A stretch of DNA of 64,000 bases from an uncultured Bacteroidales bacterium (lineage in GTDB: Bacteria > Bacteroidota > Bacteroidia > Bacteroidales > Paludibacteraceae), in contig CAKULK010000004.1 in assembly GCA_934667275.1 (NCBI GenBank), positions 62,001 to 126,000 on the forward strand, in the 5' to 3' direction. Shown here one piece after another: positions 19,200 to 27,740 of this stretch. Under the pieces are notes generated by a model that had not been told where the DNA came from, did not search any database, and saw nothing but the letters and a program-made list of their open reading frames with translations. The first letter of the stretch is position 1; every line of letters begins with the position of its first letter. The translations under genes were made by a program, and so were the position numbers.

Positions 19200-21074
19200 A
19201 TGGAGTTTGTATATGACATCATCGTTGTAGGAGCAGGACATGCAGGTTGTGAAGCCGCCAGTGCCGCTGCGCGCATGGGCAGCAAGACGCTGCTCATCAC
19301 AATGGATATGAACAAGATTGGGCAGATGAGTTGCAATCCTGCCGTTGGCGGAATAGCCAAAGGTCAGATAGTCCGAGAAATAGACGCATTAGGAGGACAG
19401 ATGGGCATCATCACGGACAAGAGTGCCATACAATTCCGCATGCTGAACCGCAGCAAGGGACCCGCTATGTGGAGCCCGCGTAGTCAGAGCGACAGAAAAC
19501 GCTTTATTGAGGAATGGGTTGAGCGGCTGACCGGCACAGACAACCTACAGATATGGCAGGATGTTGTAACAGAACTCGTTATAAATAAAGATACCGTCTG
19601 CGGAGTAAAGACCGCACTCGGCATTGAGATGAGTACAAAGGCGGTAATACTGACCAACGGCACCTTCCTCAATGGTCTGCTGCATTTCGGCAAAGCGCAG
19701 ATTGCAGGCGGGCGCATATCAGAACCTGCCAGTTACGGGCTTACTGAACAACTGCGTCAATTGGGTTTCACCACTGCCCGCATGAAGACAGGCACCCCTG
19801 CCCGTATCGACAAACGCAGCATCAACTTCAGCGAAATGGTAGAGCAAGTGGGCGACAACGGCGGACACCACTTCTCGTATTTGGACAACGTACAGAGGCA
19901 ACTGAAGCAGATGAGTTGCTGGATTACTTACACCAATCCGACCACACACGAGGCACTGCGCAGCGGGCTGAAAGACTCCCCATTATACAACGGACAAATC
20001 AAAAGTATCGGTCCGCGTTATTGCCCCAGCATCGAGACCAAGATTGTCACTTTCGCCGACAAGGATGCCCACCAGATATTCTTAGAGCCCGAGGGAGTGG
20101 ACTCCAATGAGTATTACGTAAACGGCTTTTCCTCATCCCTTCCATGGCAAGTCCAATGGGCTGCACTGCGCACTATCAAAGGTCTGGAGAATGTGGTCAT
20201 GTACCGCCCTGGGTATGCCATTGAGTATAACTTCTTCGACCCCACCCAACTCAAGCACACATTGGAGACCAAGTTGATAAAGAACCTCCTTTTCGCAGGG
20301 CAAATCAACGGAACAACAGGTTACGAAGAGGCGGCAGGTCAAGGCATCGTAGCAGGTATCAATGCCCACCAGAACGTAACAGGCGGCACACCATTCACTA
20401 TGGGCAGAGACGAGAGTTACATCGGCGTACTCATCGATGACCTTGTAAACAAAGGCGTAGATGAGCCCTATCGCATGTTCACATCACGCGCAGAATACCG
20501 CATTTTGCTCCGCCAAGACAATGCCGATACGCGGCTCACCGAACGCAGTTACCAATTAGGACTTGCCGACAGCGAGCGTATGCACCTCTTGCTGCAGAAG
20601 CAGGAAGCCGAGCAATTCCTCACCGAGATACTGCGCACCACCTCCATTCACGCCAAGGACATCAATGTCTTTCTCAACCGAATGGGCTACCCCGACCTGC
20701 AGCAGGGGTGCAAACTGGCAGACCTCATCGTGCGCCCCAACATCACCATTGCAGGATTGGCAGAGGTCGTACCCGAACTACAAGCCGCTATTAATAAGGT
20801 AACACGCGTGCGCGAGGAGGTAGTCGAGAGTACCGAAATCAACATCAAATACCAAGGCTACATTGAACGCGAGCGCATAGCAGCCAACAAACTGCAACGA
20901 TTGGACAGCATCTGCATACCTAACAACTTCGACTACAACAAACTACAATCCCTCAGTACCGAGGCGCGACAAAAACTATCCAAAATACAACCCCATACCA
21001 TCGGCGAAGCAAGTCGGATACCAGGCGTTAGTCCCAACGATATTAGCGTACTATTGGTCATGATGGGGCGATAA
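19200..21074 (+). CDS. mnmG: tRNA uridine-5-carboxymethylaminomethyl modification enzyme MnmG (GidA)
   Basis: An FAD enzyme that, with MnmE, makes the cmnm5U34 modification of tRNA anticodons. It has 624 aa, the normal size. The FAD dinucleotide motif GAGHAG is at residues 11-16. The GidA signatures GPRYCPSIETKIVTF and GQINGTTGYEEAAGQG are present, and a C-terminal helical MnmE-binding domain follows. A parS-like site lies 17 bp after the stop; mnmG is often origin-proximal in bacteria. Confidence 0.96.
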   Translation: MEFVYDIIVVGAGHAGCEAASAAARMGSKTLLITMDMNKIGQMSCNPAVGGIAKGQIVREIDALGGQMGIITDKSAIQFRMLNRSKGPAMWSPRSQSDRKRFIEEWVERLTGTDNLQIWQDVVTELVINKDTVCGVKTALGIEMSTKAVILTNGTFLNGLLHFGKAQIAGGRISEPASYGLTEQLRQLGFTTARMKTGTPARIDKRSINFSEMVEQVGDNGGHHFSYLDNVQRQLKQMSCWITYTNPTTHEALRSGLKDSPLYNGQIKSIGPRYCPSIETKIVTFADKDAHQIFLEPEGVDSNEYYVNGFSSSLPWQVQWAALRTIKGLENVVMYRPGYAIEYNFFDPTQLKHTLETKLIKNLLFAGQINGTTGYEEAAGQGIVAGINAHQNVTGGTPFTMGRDESYIGVLIDDLVNKGVDEPYRMFTSRAEYRILLRQDNADTRLTERSYQLGLADSERMHLLLQKQEAEQFLTEILRTTSIHAKDINVFLNRMGYPDLQQGCKLADLIVRPNITIAGLAEVVPELQAAINKVTRVREEVVESTEINIKYQGYIERERIAANKLQRLDSICIPNNFDYNKLQSLSTEARQKLSKIQPHTIGEASRIPGVSPNDISVLLVMMGR

Positions 21075-21091
21075 ACAAACCGGTCTATAAA

Positions 21092-21107
21092 TGTTCCACG
21101 TGAAACA
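21092..21107. promoter_or_regulatory. parS-like ParB-binding site
   Basis: TGTTCCACGTGAAACA matches the bacterial parS consensus TGTTnCACGTGAAACA at all defined positions and extends to an 18-bp near-palindrome (ATGTTC...GAAACAT). Such sites recruit ParB near the origin and direct chromosome segregation. It lies in the intergenic space between mnmG and apt, outside any coding sequence. No parA, parB or origin is visible in the window. Confidence 0.85.
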
Positions 21108-21185
21108 TTACTACTCGTTAGCATCAATAAATCAATCAGATAACTCACAAATACCAATATAAAAAAACTAATAACAAACTATATT

Positions 21186-21710
21186 ATGACAGCAAAAGAA
21201 GTAATTGCAAGCATCCGAAATGTGCCCGACTTCCCTGTGAAGGGCATCATGTTCAAAGATCTCACCACCGTCTTCCAACGGCCGGATTGCCTGCGTTGGA
21301 TGCGCGATGAGATTGTCAATCACTACCGCGACTGCGGCATCACCAAAGTAGTCGGCATCGAGTCTCGCGGATTCATCTTGGCACCTGCCGTTGCCATCGA
21401 ACTGGGCGCAGGCTTCGTCCCCGTGCGCAAGCCTGGCAAACTGCCTTCGGACACCTACGAAGTAAGTTATGCCAAAGAGTATGGCGTGGACAAAATCCAA
21501 ATGCACAAAGACGCACTCACTGCGGACGACATAGTACTCCTGCATGACGACCTGCTCGCCACGGGCGGCTCTATGGCGGCAGCCTTGGAGTTGGTACGCA
21601 AGTTCGGCGTCAAGAAGGTCTATATCAACTTTGTGGTAGAATTGACCGCATTAGACGGCAGAAAGAAGTTAGACTCCGACGTCGAAGTCAGCAGCCTGTT
21701 GATGTGTTAA
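21186..21710 (+). CDS. apt: Adenine phosphoribosyltransferase
   Basis: Purine salvage: adenine plus PRPP gives AMP. It has 174 aa, the family norm. The hallmark opening NVPDFPVKGIMFKDLT, GIESRGFILAPAVA, and the PRPP-binding loop LLHDDLLATGGSM are all present. The gene ends with SSLLMC. The next 110 bp before uvrC hold no gene; they contain a repeated GATGTGGACAA at 21732 and 21776, exactly 44 bp apart. Confidence 0.95.
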   Translation: MTAKEVIASIRNVPDFPVKGIMFKDLTTVFQRPDCLRWMRDEIVNHYRDCGITKVVGIESRGFILAPAVAIELGAGFVPVRKPGKLPSDTYEVSYAKEYGVDKIQMHKDALTADDIVLLHDDLLATGGSMAAALELVRKFGVKKVYINFVVELTALDGRKKLDSDVEVSSLLMC

Positions 21711-21820
21711 GCCGCCATCACAGGCACTCTTGATGTGGACAATTATCGTCAATTTTGCTTGAATTAGACGAAGACGATGTGGACAAATTGCCTCAACCGG
21801 CCAACTTTCAGACAAACTTC

Positions 21821-23641
21821 ATGACCCGTAACGACGAGCACATACGGCAGATACTCCAGCGCATACCCGAAAAGCCGGGCGTGTACCAATACCTCAACGA
21901 GGCAGGGGAGGTCATCTATGTGGGCAAGGCGAAGAACCTCCACCGCCGCGTGAGCAGTTACTTCCACAAAGAGCAGGACCGCTTCAAGACCAAACAACTC
22001 GTCAAGAACATCGCCGACATACGCTATGTCGTGGTGGACAGCGAGCAAGACGCTTTCTTACTCGAAAACAATCTCATCAAGAAATACCAACCCCACTACA
22101 ACATCCTCCTCAAAGACGGCAAAAGTTACCCCAGCATCTGCATCACCAAGGAGGAGTTCCCCCGCATCTTCAAGACGCGCCATATCGTGAAGGGCGCCGG
22201 TGAATACTATGGTCCCTACAGTTTCGGCTACACGCTCGACCTCGTCATCGAGCTGATACACCGGCTCTACCCCATCCGCACCTGCAACACCTACATGACC
22301 AAGCGGGATGTGGACGAGGGCAAATACAAGGTCTGTCTCAAGTACCACCTCGGCACCTGTTGCGGTATCTGCGAAAACAAGATTGCCCCCGTCAAATACA
22401 GGCAATATGTGGACGCCGCACGTCAAATCATAAAAGGCGATGCCCACGAGATAAGCCGCCAGATGGAAGCGGAAATGATGGAGTTGTCTGCACAGATGCG
22501 CTACGAAGAAGCCGCTGAAATCAAGGAAAAGTACGACCTCCTCGAGCATTTCAAGAGCAAAACCGTCATCACCAACTCCACCGCGGGCGACGTGGATGTC
22601 TTCGGCTACGATGAAATGGGGCAAAACGTCTATATCTCTATGCTGCACGTCCACAAGGGCAGCATCGTCCAGGGGCAGACCATCGAGTACAAAAAGCAGT
22701 TGGACGAGCCACGCGAGGAGATACTCGCCCTCGGCATCTGGGAACTGCGCGAGCAGTTGGGCAGCACCACCAAAGAGGTCATCGTGCCGTTCATTCCTGA
22801 CATAACTGACGAAAACCTCCACATCAACATCGCCCTCGGCGGCGACAAAAAGAAGTTGCTCGACCTCGCCATGCAGAATGTCCGTCAGTACAAGCAAGAC
22901 CGCCTCAAGCAAGACGACAAACTCAACCCCGACCAGCGTGCCGTGCGCATCCTCACTTCCCTCCAGCAACTCCTCGGGCTCCCCACCCTACCCTTGTGGA
23001 TTGACAGTTTCGACAACTCCAACATCCAGGGCACCGACGCCGTCGCGGGCTGCGTCGTCTTCCGAAAGGCGCGCCCCTGCAAAAGCGACTACAAGCGTTT
23101 CGAAATCAAGACCGTCCTCGGTGCCGACGACTACGCCAGCATGCGCGAGGTGGTGCGTCGTCGCTACGCACGTCTGGTCGAAGAGGGCAGTCCTCTACCC
23201 GACCTCATCATCGCCGACGGAGGCATCGGGCAGATGCACGCCATACGTGAGGCGGTCGAAGACCAACTCGGGCTTCACATCCCCATCGCCGGACTCAAAA
23301 AGGACGACAAGCACCGCACCAATATCCTGCTCTACGGCTTCCCCCCAAAGGAGTTCGGCATGAAGGTCACCGACGAACTCTTCCGCCTCATGGTCGAGAT
23401 ACAGGACGAGGTGCACCGGTTTGCCATCACCTACCACAAAAAACGCCGCAGCAAGTCGCAAACGCGCAGCGAACTTGATGATATTCAAGGAGTTGGACCT
23501 GTCACCAAACAAAAGATACTACGCCAATACGGCAGTGTAGCCCGCGCTAAAGCAGCCGAATTGGACGACCTGCGCAAAACGCTCGGAACTCACACTGGTT
23601 CAATAGTTTACGAACATTTTCACGGCAAAATATCGCGCTGA
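21821..23641 (+). CDS. uvrC: Excinuclease ABC subunit C
   Basis: Makes both incisions in nucleotide excision repair. It has 606 aa from the ATG at 21821; an in-frame TTG 66 bp earlier is less likely because the ATG start gives the usual short N-terminus before GIY-YIG. Domains in order: GIY-YIG nuclease (GVYQY at 20-24, IYVGK at 32-36), UVR domain for UvrB contact (EAEMMELSAQMRYEEAAEIK), RNase-H-like nuclease (WIDSFDNSNIQGTDAVAGCV), and tandem helix-hairpin-helix (DDIQGVGPVTKQKILRQYGS). The coding strand is unusually C-rich. Confidence 0.96.
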   Translation: MTRNDEHIRQILQRIPEKPGVYQYLNEAGEVIYVGKAKNLHRRVSSYFHKEQDRFKTKQLVKNIADIRYVVVDSEQDAFLLENNLIKKYQPHYNILLKDGKSYPSICITKEEFPRIFKTRHIVKGAGEYYGPYSFGYTLDLVIELIHRLYPIRTCNTYMTKRDVDEGKYKVCLKYHLGTCCGICENKIAPVKYRQYVDAARQIIKGDAHEISRQMEAEMMELSAQMRYEEAAEIKEKYDLLEHFKSKTVITNSTAGDVDVFGYDEMGQNVYISMLHVHKGSIVQGQTIEYKKQLDEPREEILALGIWELREQLGSTTKEVIVPFIPDITDENLHINIALGGDKKKLLDLAMQNVRQYKQDRLKQDDKLNPDQRAVRILTSLQQLLGLPTLPLWIDSFDNSNIQGTDAVAGCVVFRKARPCKSDYKRFEIKTVLGADDYASMREVVRRRYARLVEEGSPLPDLIIADGGIGQMHAIREAVEDQLGLHIPIAGLKKDDKHRTNILLYGFPPKEFGMKVTDELFRLMVEIQDEVHRFAITYHKKRRSKSQTRSELDDIQGVGPVTKQKILRQYGSVARAKAAELDDLRKTLGTHTGSIVYEHFHGKISR

Positions 23642-23663
23642 GAATCGAATATTTTCTACCATC

Positions 23664-24116
23664 ATGTGCAACTATACAATAAATTTGACCCCTAATGGCG
23701 AGTTAATGCTCACCAACAACTGCGGGCAGTCCGTGCCTGCCACCGACATACTCCGCCAATGTTCCACGCGCCGCGTCTTCGCTTTCTGCGGCAAGATGGG
23801 TGTGGGCAAGACGACCTTCATCCGGCAACTCTGCGCGGAACTCGGCACCGACGACATCGTCAACAGCCCCACCTTCGCCTTGGTCAATGTTTACGATGTG
23901 CAGGGCGACGTGCCGCAGGTCTATCATTTCGACTGCTACCGCCTCAAGGACATCCGCGAAGCCATGGACTTCGGCGCGGAGGACTACCTCTATTCGGGCA
24001 ACTACTGTTTCATCGAGTGGCCGGAGATGATTGAGCCCCTCCTGCCCGACGACACCGTCTGGGTACACATTGAAGAAAAAGCAGACGGAAACCGGCTCCT
24101 GAGTATAAAAGACTAA
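23664..24116 (+). CDS. tsaE: tRNA threonylcarbamoyladenosine biosynthesis ATPase TsaE
   Basis: The ATPase that supports TsaBD in forming t6A37 on ANN-decoding tRNAs. It has 150 aa. Walker A GKMGVGKTTF is near residue 43, followed by the family blocks NSPTFALVN, YHFDCYRL and CFIEWPEM. It follows uvrC by 22 bp and has the same C-rich composition. A separate promoter for pgk begins 40 bp after its stop. Confidence 0.94.
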   Translation: MCNYTINLTPNGELMLTNNCGQSVPATDILRQCSTRRVFAFCGKMGVGKTTFIRQLCAELGTDDIVNSPTFALVNVYDVQGDVPQVYHFDCYRLKDIREAMDFGAEDYLYSGNYCFIEWPEMIEPLLPDDTVWVHIEEKADGNRLLSIKD

Positions 24117-24155
24117 CTCTTTTTTGCACACTCCACTTGCGAAAATGTAGAAAAA

Positions 24156-24187
24156 TTTGTCGTTTTCGGATTTTCGTTGTACCTTTG
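24156..24187 (+). promoter_or_regulatory. Promoter of pgk
   Basis: TTTG (24156-24159), 20 bp, TACCTTTG (24180-24187): a full consensus match 38 bp before the start codon. Confidence 0.82.
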
Positions 24188-24224
24188 TGGATTGATTTAA
24201 CAGTTTGAACAAAAAAGATTGACT

Positions 24225-25478
24225 ATGATGACAATTGACAAGTACAATTTCGCCGGTAAGAAGGCGATTGTCCGTGTGGATTTCAATGTTCCACTCGATG
24301 AAAACGGTAATATCACCGATGATACCCGTATCCGTGGCGCACTGCCTACGCTGAAACATATTCTGGAGCAAGGCGGGGCATTGATAATCATGTCGCACAT
24401 GGGTAAGCCGAAAGGCAAAGTGGCGGCTAAATACAGCCTCAAGCAGATTGTAGATGCAGTGAGCAAAGCACTGGGCGTGCCCGTACAGTTTGCACCGGAT
24501 TGCGCCAACGCCAAGGCACAGGCAGACGCTCTGAAGCCCGGCGAAGTGCTGATGCTTGAGAATCTGCGTTTCTACGCTGAGGAAGAGGGTAAGCCGGTGG
24601 ATATTGACAAAGAGGACCCCGCTTACGATGATGCCAAGAAGGCTATGAAAGCCAAACAGAAAGAGTTTGCCAAGACGCTGGCAAGTTATGCAGACTGCTA
24701 TGTGAACGACGCTTTCGGCACAGCGCACCGCAAGCACGCTTCGACCGCTGTGATTGCCGATTATTTCGACGCTGACAACAAGATGCTGGGCTATCTGATG
24801 GAGAAAGAGGTGCAGGCAGTGGACAATATCCTGTCGAACATCAAACACCCGTTCACCGCTATCATGGGCGGCTCGAAGGTATCGACAAAGATTGGTATCA
24901 TTGAAAACCTGATGAACAAAGTGGACAACCTAATCCTCTGCGGCGGAATGACTTACACCTTCGCCAAAGCACAAGGCGGGAAGATTGGCAACTCCATCTG
25001 CGAGGACGACAAACTAGATTTGGCACTTGACATCATCGCTCAGGCAAAGGCCAAGGGCGTGAACCTTGTGCTTGGCACAGACTCTATCATTGCCGACAGT
25101 TTCTCCAACGACGCCCATACGCAAGTATGTCCGAGCAATGACATACCCGATGGTTGGGAGGGCATGGACGCCGGTCCGGAGAGCCGCAAAGCCTTCGCCA
25201 AGGCTATCGAGGGCGCAAAGACTATCCTCTGGAACGGTCCCGCAGGCGTATTCGAGTTCGACAACTTCACGGGCGGAAGCAAGGCTATTGCGGAGGCTAT
25301 CGCCAAGGCAACCGATGAGGGTGCATACAGCCTGATTGGCGGCGGCGACAGCGTGGCATGCGTCAACAAGTTCGGTATGGCAGACCGTGTAAGTTACATC
25401 TCCACGGGTGGCGGTGCATTGCTTGAGGCTATCGAGGGCAAAGTGCTGCCGGGTGTGGCTGCCATCAAAGGCGAATAA
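24225..25478 (+). CDS. pgk: Phosphoglycerate kinase
   Basis: The glycolytic ATP-forming step between 1,3-bisphosphoglycerate and 3-phosphoglycerate. It has 417 aa from the ATG at 24225 (an in-frame TTG lies 6 bp upstream). Motifs: [28 protein letters not shown], the hinge/nucleotide region [10 protein letters not shown], and WNGPAGVFE with GGGDSVA near the C-terminus. It has its own promoter and is followed by a strong hairpin. Confidence 0.96.
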   Translation: MMTIDKYNFAGKKAIVRVDFNVPLDENGNITDDTRIRGALPTLKHILEQGGALIIMSHMGKPKGKVAAKYSLKQIVDAVSKALGVPVQFAPDCANAKAQADALKPGEVLMLENLRFYAEEEGKPVDIDKEDPAYDDAKKAMKAKQKEFAKTLASYADCYVNDAFGTAHRKHASTAVIADYFDADNKMLGYLMEKEVQAVDNILSNIKHPFTAIMGGSKVSTKIGIIENLMNKVDNLILCGGMTYTFAKAQGGKIGNSICEDDKLDLALDIIAQAKAKGVNLVLGTDSIIADSFSNDAHTQVCPSNDIPDGWEGMDAGPESRKAFAKAIEGAKTILWNGPAGVFEFDNFTGGSKAIAEAIAKATDEGAYSLIGGGDSVACVNKFGMADRVSYISTGGGALLEAIEGKVLPGVAAIKGE

Positions 25479-25485
25479 TCAAGTA

Positions 25486-25524
25486 TTCAGGTGCATAGGG
25501 CATGGGGTTCTATGCACCTGAATT
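25486..25524 (+). terminator. Hairpin after pgk
   Basis: A perfect 14-bp stem (ATTCAGGTGCATAG with CTATGCACCTGAAT) and an 11-nt loop, 7 bp after the pgk stop. There is no T-run behind it, so it may protect the 3' end or partly terminate ahead of the DUF3127 gene. Confidence 0.65.
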
Positions 25525-25560
25525 CATACAAGTATAGACATCTAATACTTAATAAATAAA

Positions 25561-25962
25561 ATGGATATTGTAGGAAAAATCATTCAGGTTCTGCCGGAGC
25601 AGGGCGGCACAAGCAAGACGGGTAACCCGTGGAAATTGCAGGCGTATGTACTGGAAACTCAAGAGCAATACCCGCGTAAGGTGTGCTTCGAGTTGTTCGG
25701 CGAGGACAGAATCAAGAACAATCCGTGCAAGATTGACGACGTAGTGACGGTGTCTTTCGACATCGAGTCACGCGAGTTCAACGGGCGTTGGTACACCTCT
25801 ATCCGCGCATGGCGGGTTCAACAGGGTGCTGTAGCCGTCACTCCCGCACAGCCTGCACAGGCAGCCCCCGCGGCTGCAGCAGCACAACCTGCACCGCAAG
25901 CCAACGTACAGAGTTTCGATGCGGCTGCCGGTGCTGACGAGAGCACAGACCTTCCGTTCTGA
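25561..25962 (+). CDS. DUF3127 protein with SSB-like acidic tip
   Basis: A 133-aa protein of the Bacteroidota family DUF3127 (GKIIQVLPEQGGTSKTG, then VTVSFDIESREFNGRWYTSIRAW), predicted to be an OB-fold. The core (residues 1-85) is followed by an Ala/Pro/Gln-rich linker and ends in DESTDLPF. The order OB-fold, disordered linker, acidic tip with terminal Pro-Phe copies single-stranded-DNA-binding protein (E. coli SSB ends DDIPF). An ssDNA or partner-docking role is therefore inferred, not shown. The stop overlaps the next start by one base (TGATG). Confidence 0.8.
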   Translation: MDIVGKIIQVLPEQGGTSKTGNPWKLQAYVLETQEQYPRKVCFELFGEDRIKNNPCKIDDVVTVSFDIESREFNGRWYTSIRAWRVQQGAVAVTPAQPAQAAPAAAAAQPAPQANVQSFDAAAGADESTDLPF

Positions 25963-26957
25963 TGAAGCGTCGTATCCGGCTGATTGTCATACTATTCCTT
26001 TTAGCGTCAGGCGGCATATTGTGCGCCTTTCGCTGGAAGGCTTGGTTCTCTAACCCACCCGAACCCGAATGGACGGGGGACACGATAGCCAACCATACGT
26101 TTCTCACCTTTGCCAATGACAGCGTCCTTGGGAGTTTGCAGCGGGACACATTGGCGTTTATTCTGTTGGGTGACGTGCACAACTCGCTGACGGACAGCGA
26201 CTTCATCACTATTGCAGTACGACACCCGCGCATAGACTTCTATGCACAATTGGGCGACTTGTTTGAGCGCCCGTATTTCTATTACGAACAGGAAATGTAT
26301 CACAGCCTCGCAGGGACGCGATTTGACTCGCTGCCCATGTTGGCTACACCCGGCAACCATGAGTACTGCAAAGGCGTGATAAAACGCCTTCCTGCGCATT
26401 GGAAAGAGGTGTTTCCCAATCCGATGAACGGTCCGCGGCGCTTCCGCGGTACGACATACTACGTGGATTTCCCGACGCTGCGCTTTGTGGTGATTGATAC
26501 CGACGGTTTGCAACGCCTGTCGGACTACACACAGGTGAACTTCTGGGTGAAGAAGGTGCTGGAAGAGGCTGACGGGCGTTTCACAGTGGTGATGATGCAC
26601 CACCCCGTGTATAGCAGTGCCAAAGGGCGGCAGAACCCGTTGGTCTGGCTGTTCTTCACGCGGGCTTTGCAGCGGGCGGACATAGTGTTTTCGGGACATG
26701 ACCACAACTATGCACGACGCACCGTGCGACATACGGCAAGTTTCTTCCGTGACATCAATCCCACTATTTATATCGGTACCAACGCCTCTACAAAACGCTA
26801 CCCCAACAAGGAGAGCCGCCATAACGAGTGTGTGTCATCGGGGCGCGGAGTGTACGAGTACATCACCGTGATGCCAGACACGCTCCATGTAGAGACCCGC
26901 TTTGTGAATACAGGAGAGATTTTGGACGAAGTAGGGGTAGCACACCAACATCTTTGA
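25962..26957 (+). CDS. Calcineurin-like metallophosphoesterase
   Basis: A secreted or membrane-anchored phosphoesterase of 331 aa with an N-terminal hydrophobic signal or anchor (LIVILFLLASGGILCAF). All five metal-binding blocks are present in order: GDVH, GDL, GNHE, MMHHPVY and GHDHNY. The core resembles acid-phosphatase-like enzymes; the substrate is unknown. It is coupled to the DUF3127 gene by overlapping stop and start. Downstream it faces recO across a 104-bp spacer holding an 11-bp tandem array. Confidence 0.88.
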   Translation: MKRRIRLIVILFLLASGGILCAFRWKAWFSNPPEPEWTGDTIANHTFLTFANDSVLGSLQRDTLAFILLGDVHNSLTDSDFITIAVRHPRIDFYAQLGDLFERPYFYYEQEMYHSLAGTRFDSLPMLATPGNHEYCKGVIKRLPAHWKEVFPNPMNGPRRFRGTTYYVDFPTLRFVVIDTDGLQRLSDYTQVNFWVKKVLEEADGRFTVVMMHHPVYSSAKGRQNPLVWLFFTRALQRADIVFSGHDHNYARRTVRHTASFFRDINPTIYIGTNASTKRYPNKESRHNECVSSGRGVYEYITVMPDTLHVETRFVNTGEILDEVGVAHQHL

Positions 26958-27009
26958 TATTTTTCCCCTACCCCACCCCATGCAAATCTCCTCCAATGTA
27001 GGGGAAATC

Positions 27010-27042
27010 GTTATAGAATGGTTATAGGATAGTTATAGGATA
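27010..27042. repeat. 11-bp tandem array, unit GTTATAGGATA
   Basis: Three units start at 27010, 27021 and 27032 (GTTATAGAATG, then GTTATAGGATA twice). It lies between two converging genes. It is one of six arrays in the window with an exact 11-bp period but different unit sequences. Confidence 0.85.
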
Positions 27043-27061
27043 GAGGGTACTTTCTACGGAT

Positions 27062-27658
27062 TCAGTCAAAAACCTCCATTAGGACGTCTAACGATTTCGG
27101 AGAAGTAAAATCTTCAATATGCTCTTCGTAGTACGCGCATATCTCACGCAAATGCTGTTGTCGTTCTTTCCTGCCGCGAGGGGCTTCGAACCATATCGTG
27201 TGTTCGGTTTCGTCGATGCCGATACCCAAAAACATCGTATAGCCAATCAGAAATCTGAGGTGCAGATTCTCCACGTTTTCCGCTTCATCCAATTCATGCA
27301 CCACATTGCCAAGCCACTGGAAAAGTTCTTGGTCCTGCATCGGGTGCCATAGTGTTTTGCTTAATATCTCTGCAATAAACATTGCCACACATTGGCGCCT
27401 GATGTCCATCGGAATACGTTGTGGAGTGTAGATAAGTGATGCAGAACCCAGCACTGCCATACCCTTTCCTGCAGGGCTTCCGTTGCGTCTGGAAGAAGTG
27501 ATTTCCACAAGGGATAGCGGCGTGAGCATGCCTCTGTACTTGTTTCCATACACCATATATGCCATTCGCCCGCTCTCCGCAGTGTATGCTTGCAGCACAC
27601 AAGCATTATCCTTGTACTTGCTAAGCGTCAATACTATGGCTTGCGTTTTGTCGTTCAT
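27062..27658 (-). CDS. recO: DNA repair protein RecO
   Basis: Mediates RecA loading in the RecFOR pathway. It has 198 aa from the ATG at 27658; longer in-frame readings run through the promoter and are rejected. The N-terminal OB-fold is recognisable (TQAIVLTLSKYKDNACVLQAYT, GRMAYMVYG), and a helical domain follows (DIRRQCVAMFIAEILSKTL). It is shorter than E. coli RecO (242 aa), and the zinc-binding cysteines are absent. Confidence 0.85.
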   Translation of the reverse strand: MNDKTQAIVLTLSKYKDNACVLQAYTAESGRMAYMVYGNKYRGMLTPLSLVEITSSRRNGSPAGKGMAVLGSASLIYTPQRIPMDIRRQCVAMFIAEILSKTLWHPMQDQELFQWLGNVVHELDEAENVENLHLRFLIGYTMFLGIGIDETEHTIWFEAPRGRKERQQHLREICAYYEEHIEDFTSPKSLDVLMEVFD

Positions 27659-27708
27659 CATTTGTGGCATTCTATAGGCGGCAATTAGTACCACCATTAA
27701 ATGCACCA

Positions 27709-27740
27709 CAAAGTTACTACAATTCAACAAATTTCACAAG
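27709..27740 (-). promoter_or_regulatory. Promoter of recO
   Basis: Leftward CTTG (27740-27737), 20 bp, TAACTTTG (27716-27709). The -33 box lies inside the last codons of the upstream glycosyltransferase gene, so recO has its own start within the preceding gene's 3' end. Confidence 0.7.

Noticed and set aside
21711..21820. A decayed gene between apt and uvrC because of the repeated GATGTGGACAA
   Set aside because: Only 110 bp, no coherent frame, and a single repeat pair; the 44-bp spacing may be chance.
19200..26957. A replication origin between 24 and 29 kb suggested by the skew change
   Set aside because: I found no cluster of DnaA boxes or AT-rich unwinding region there; only the skew observation is reported.
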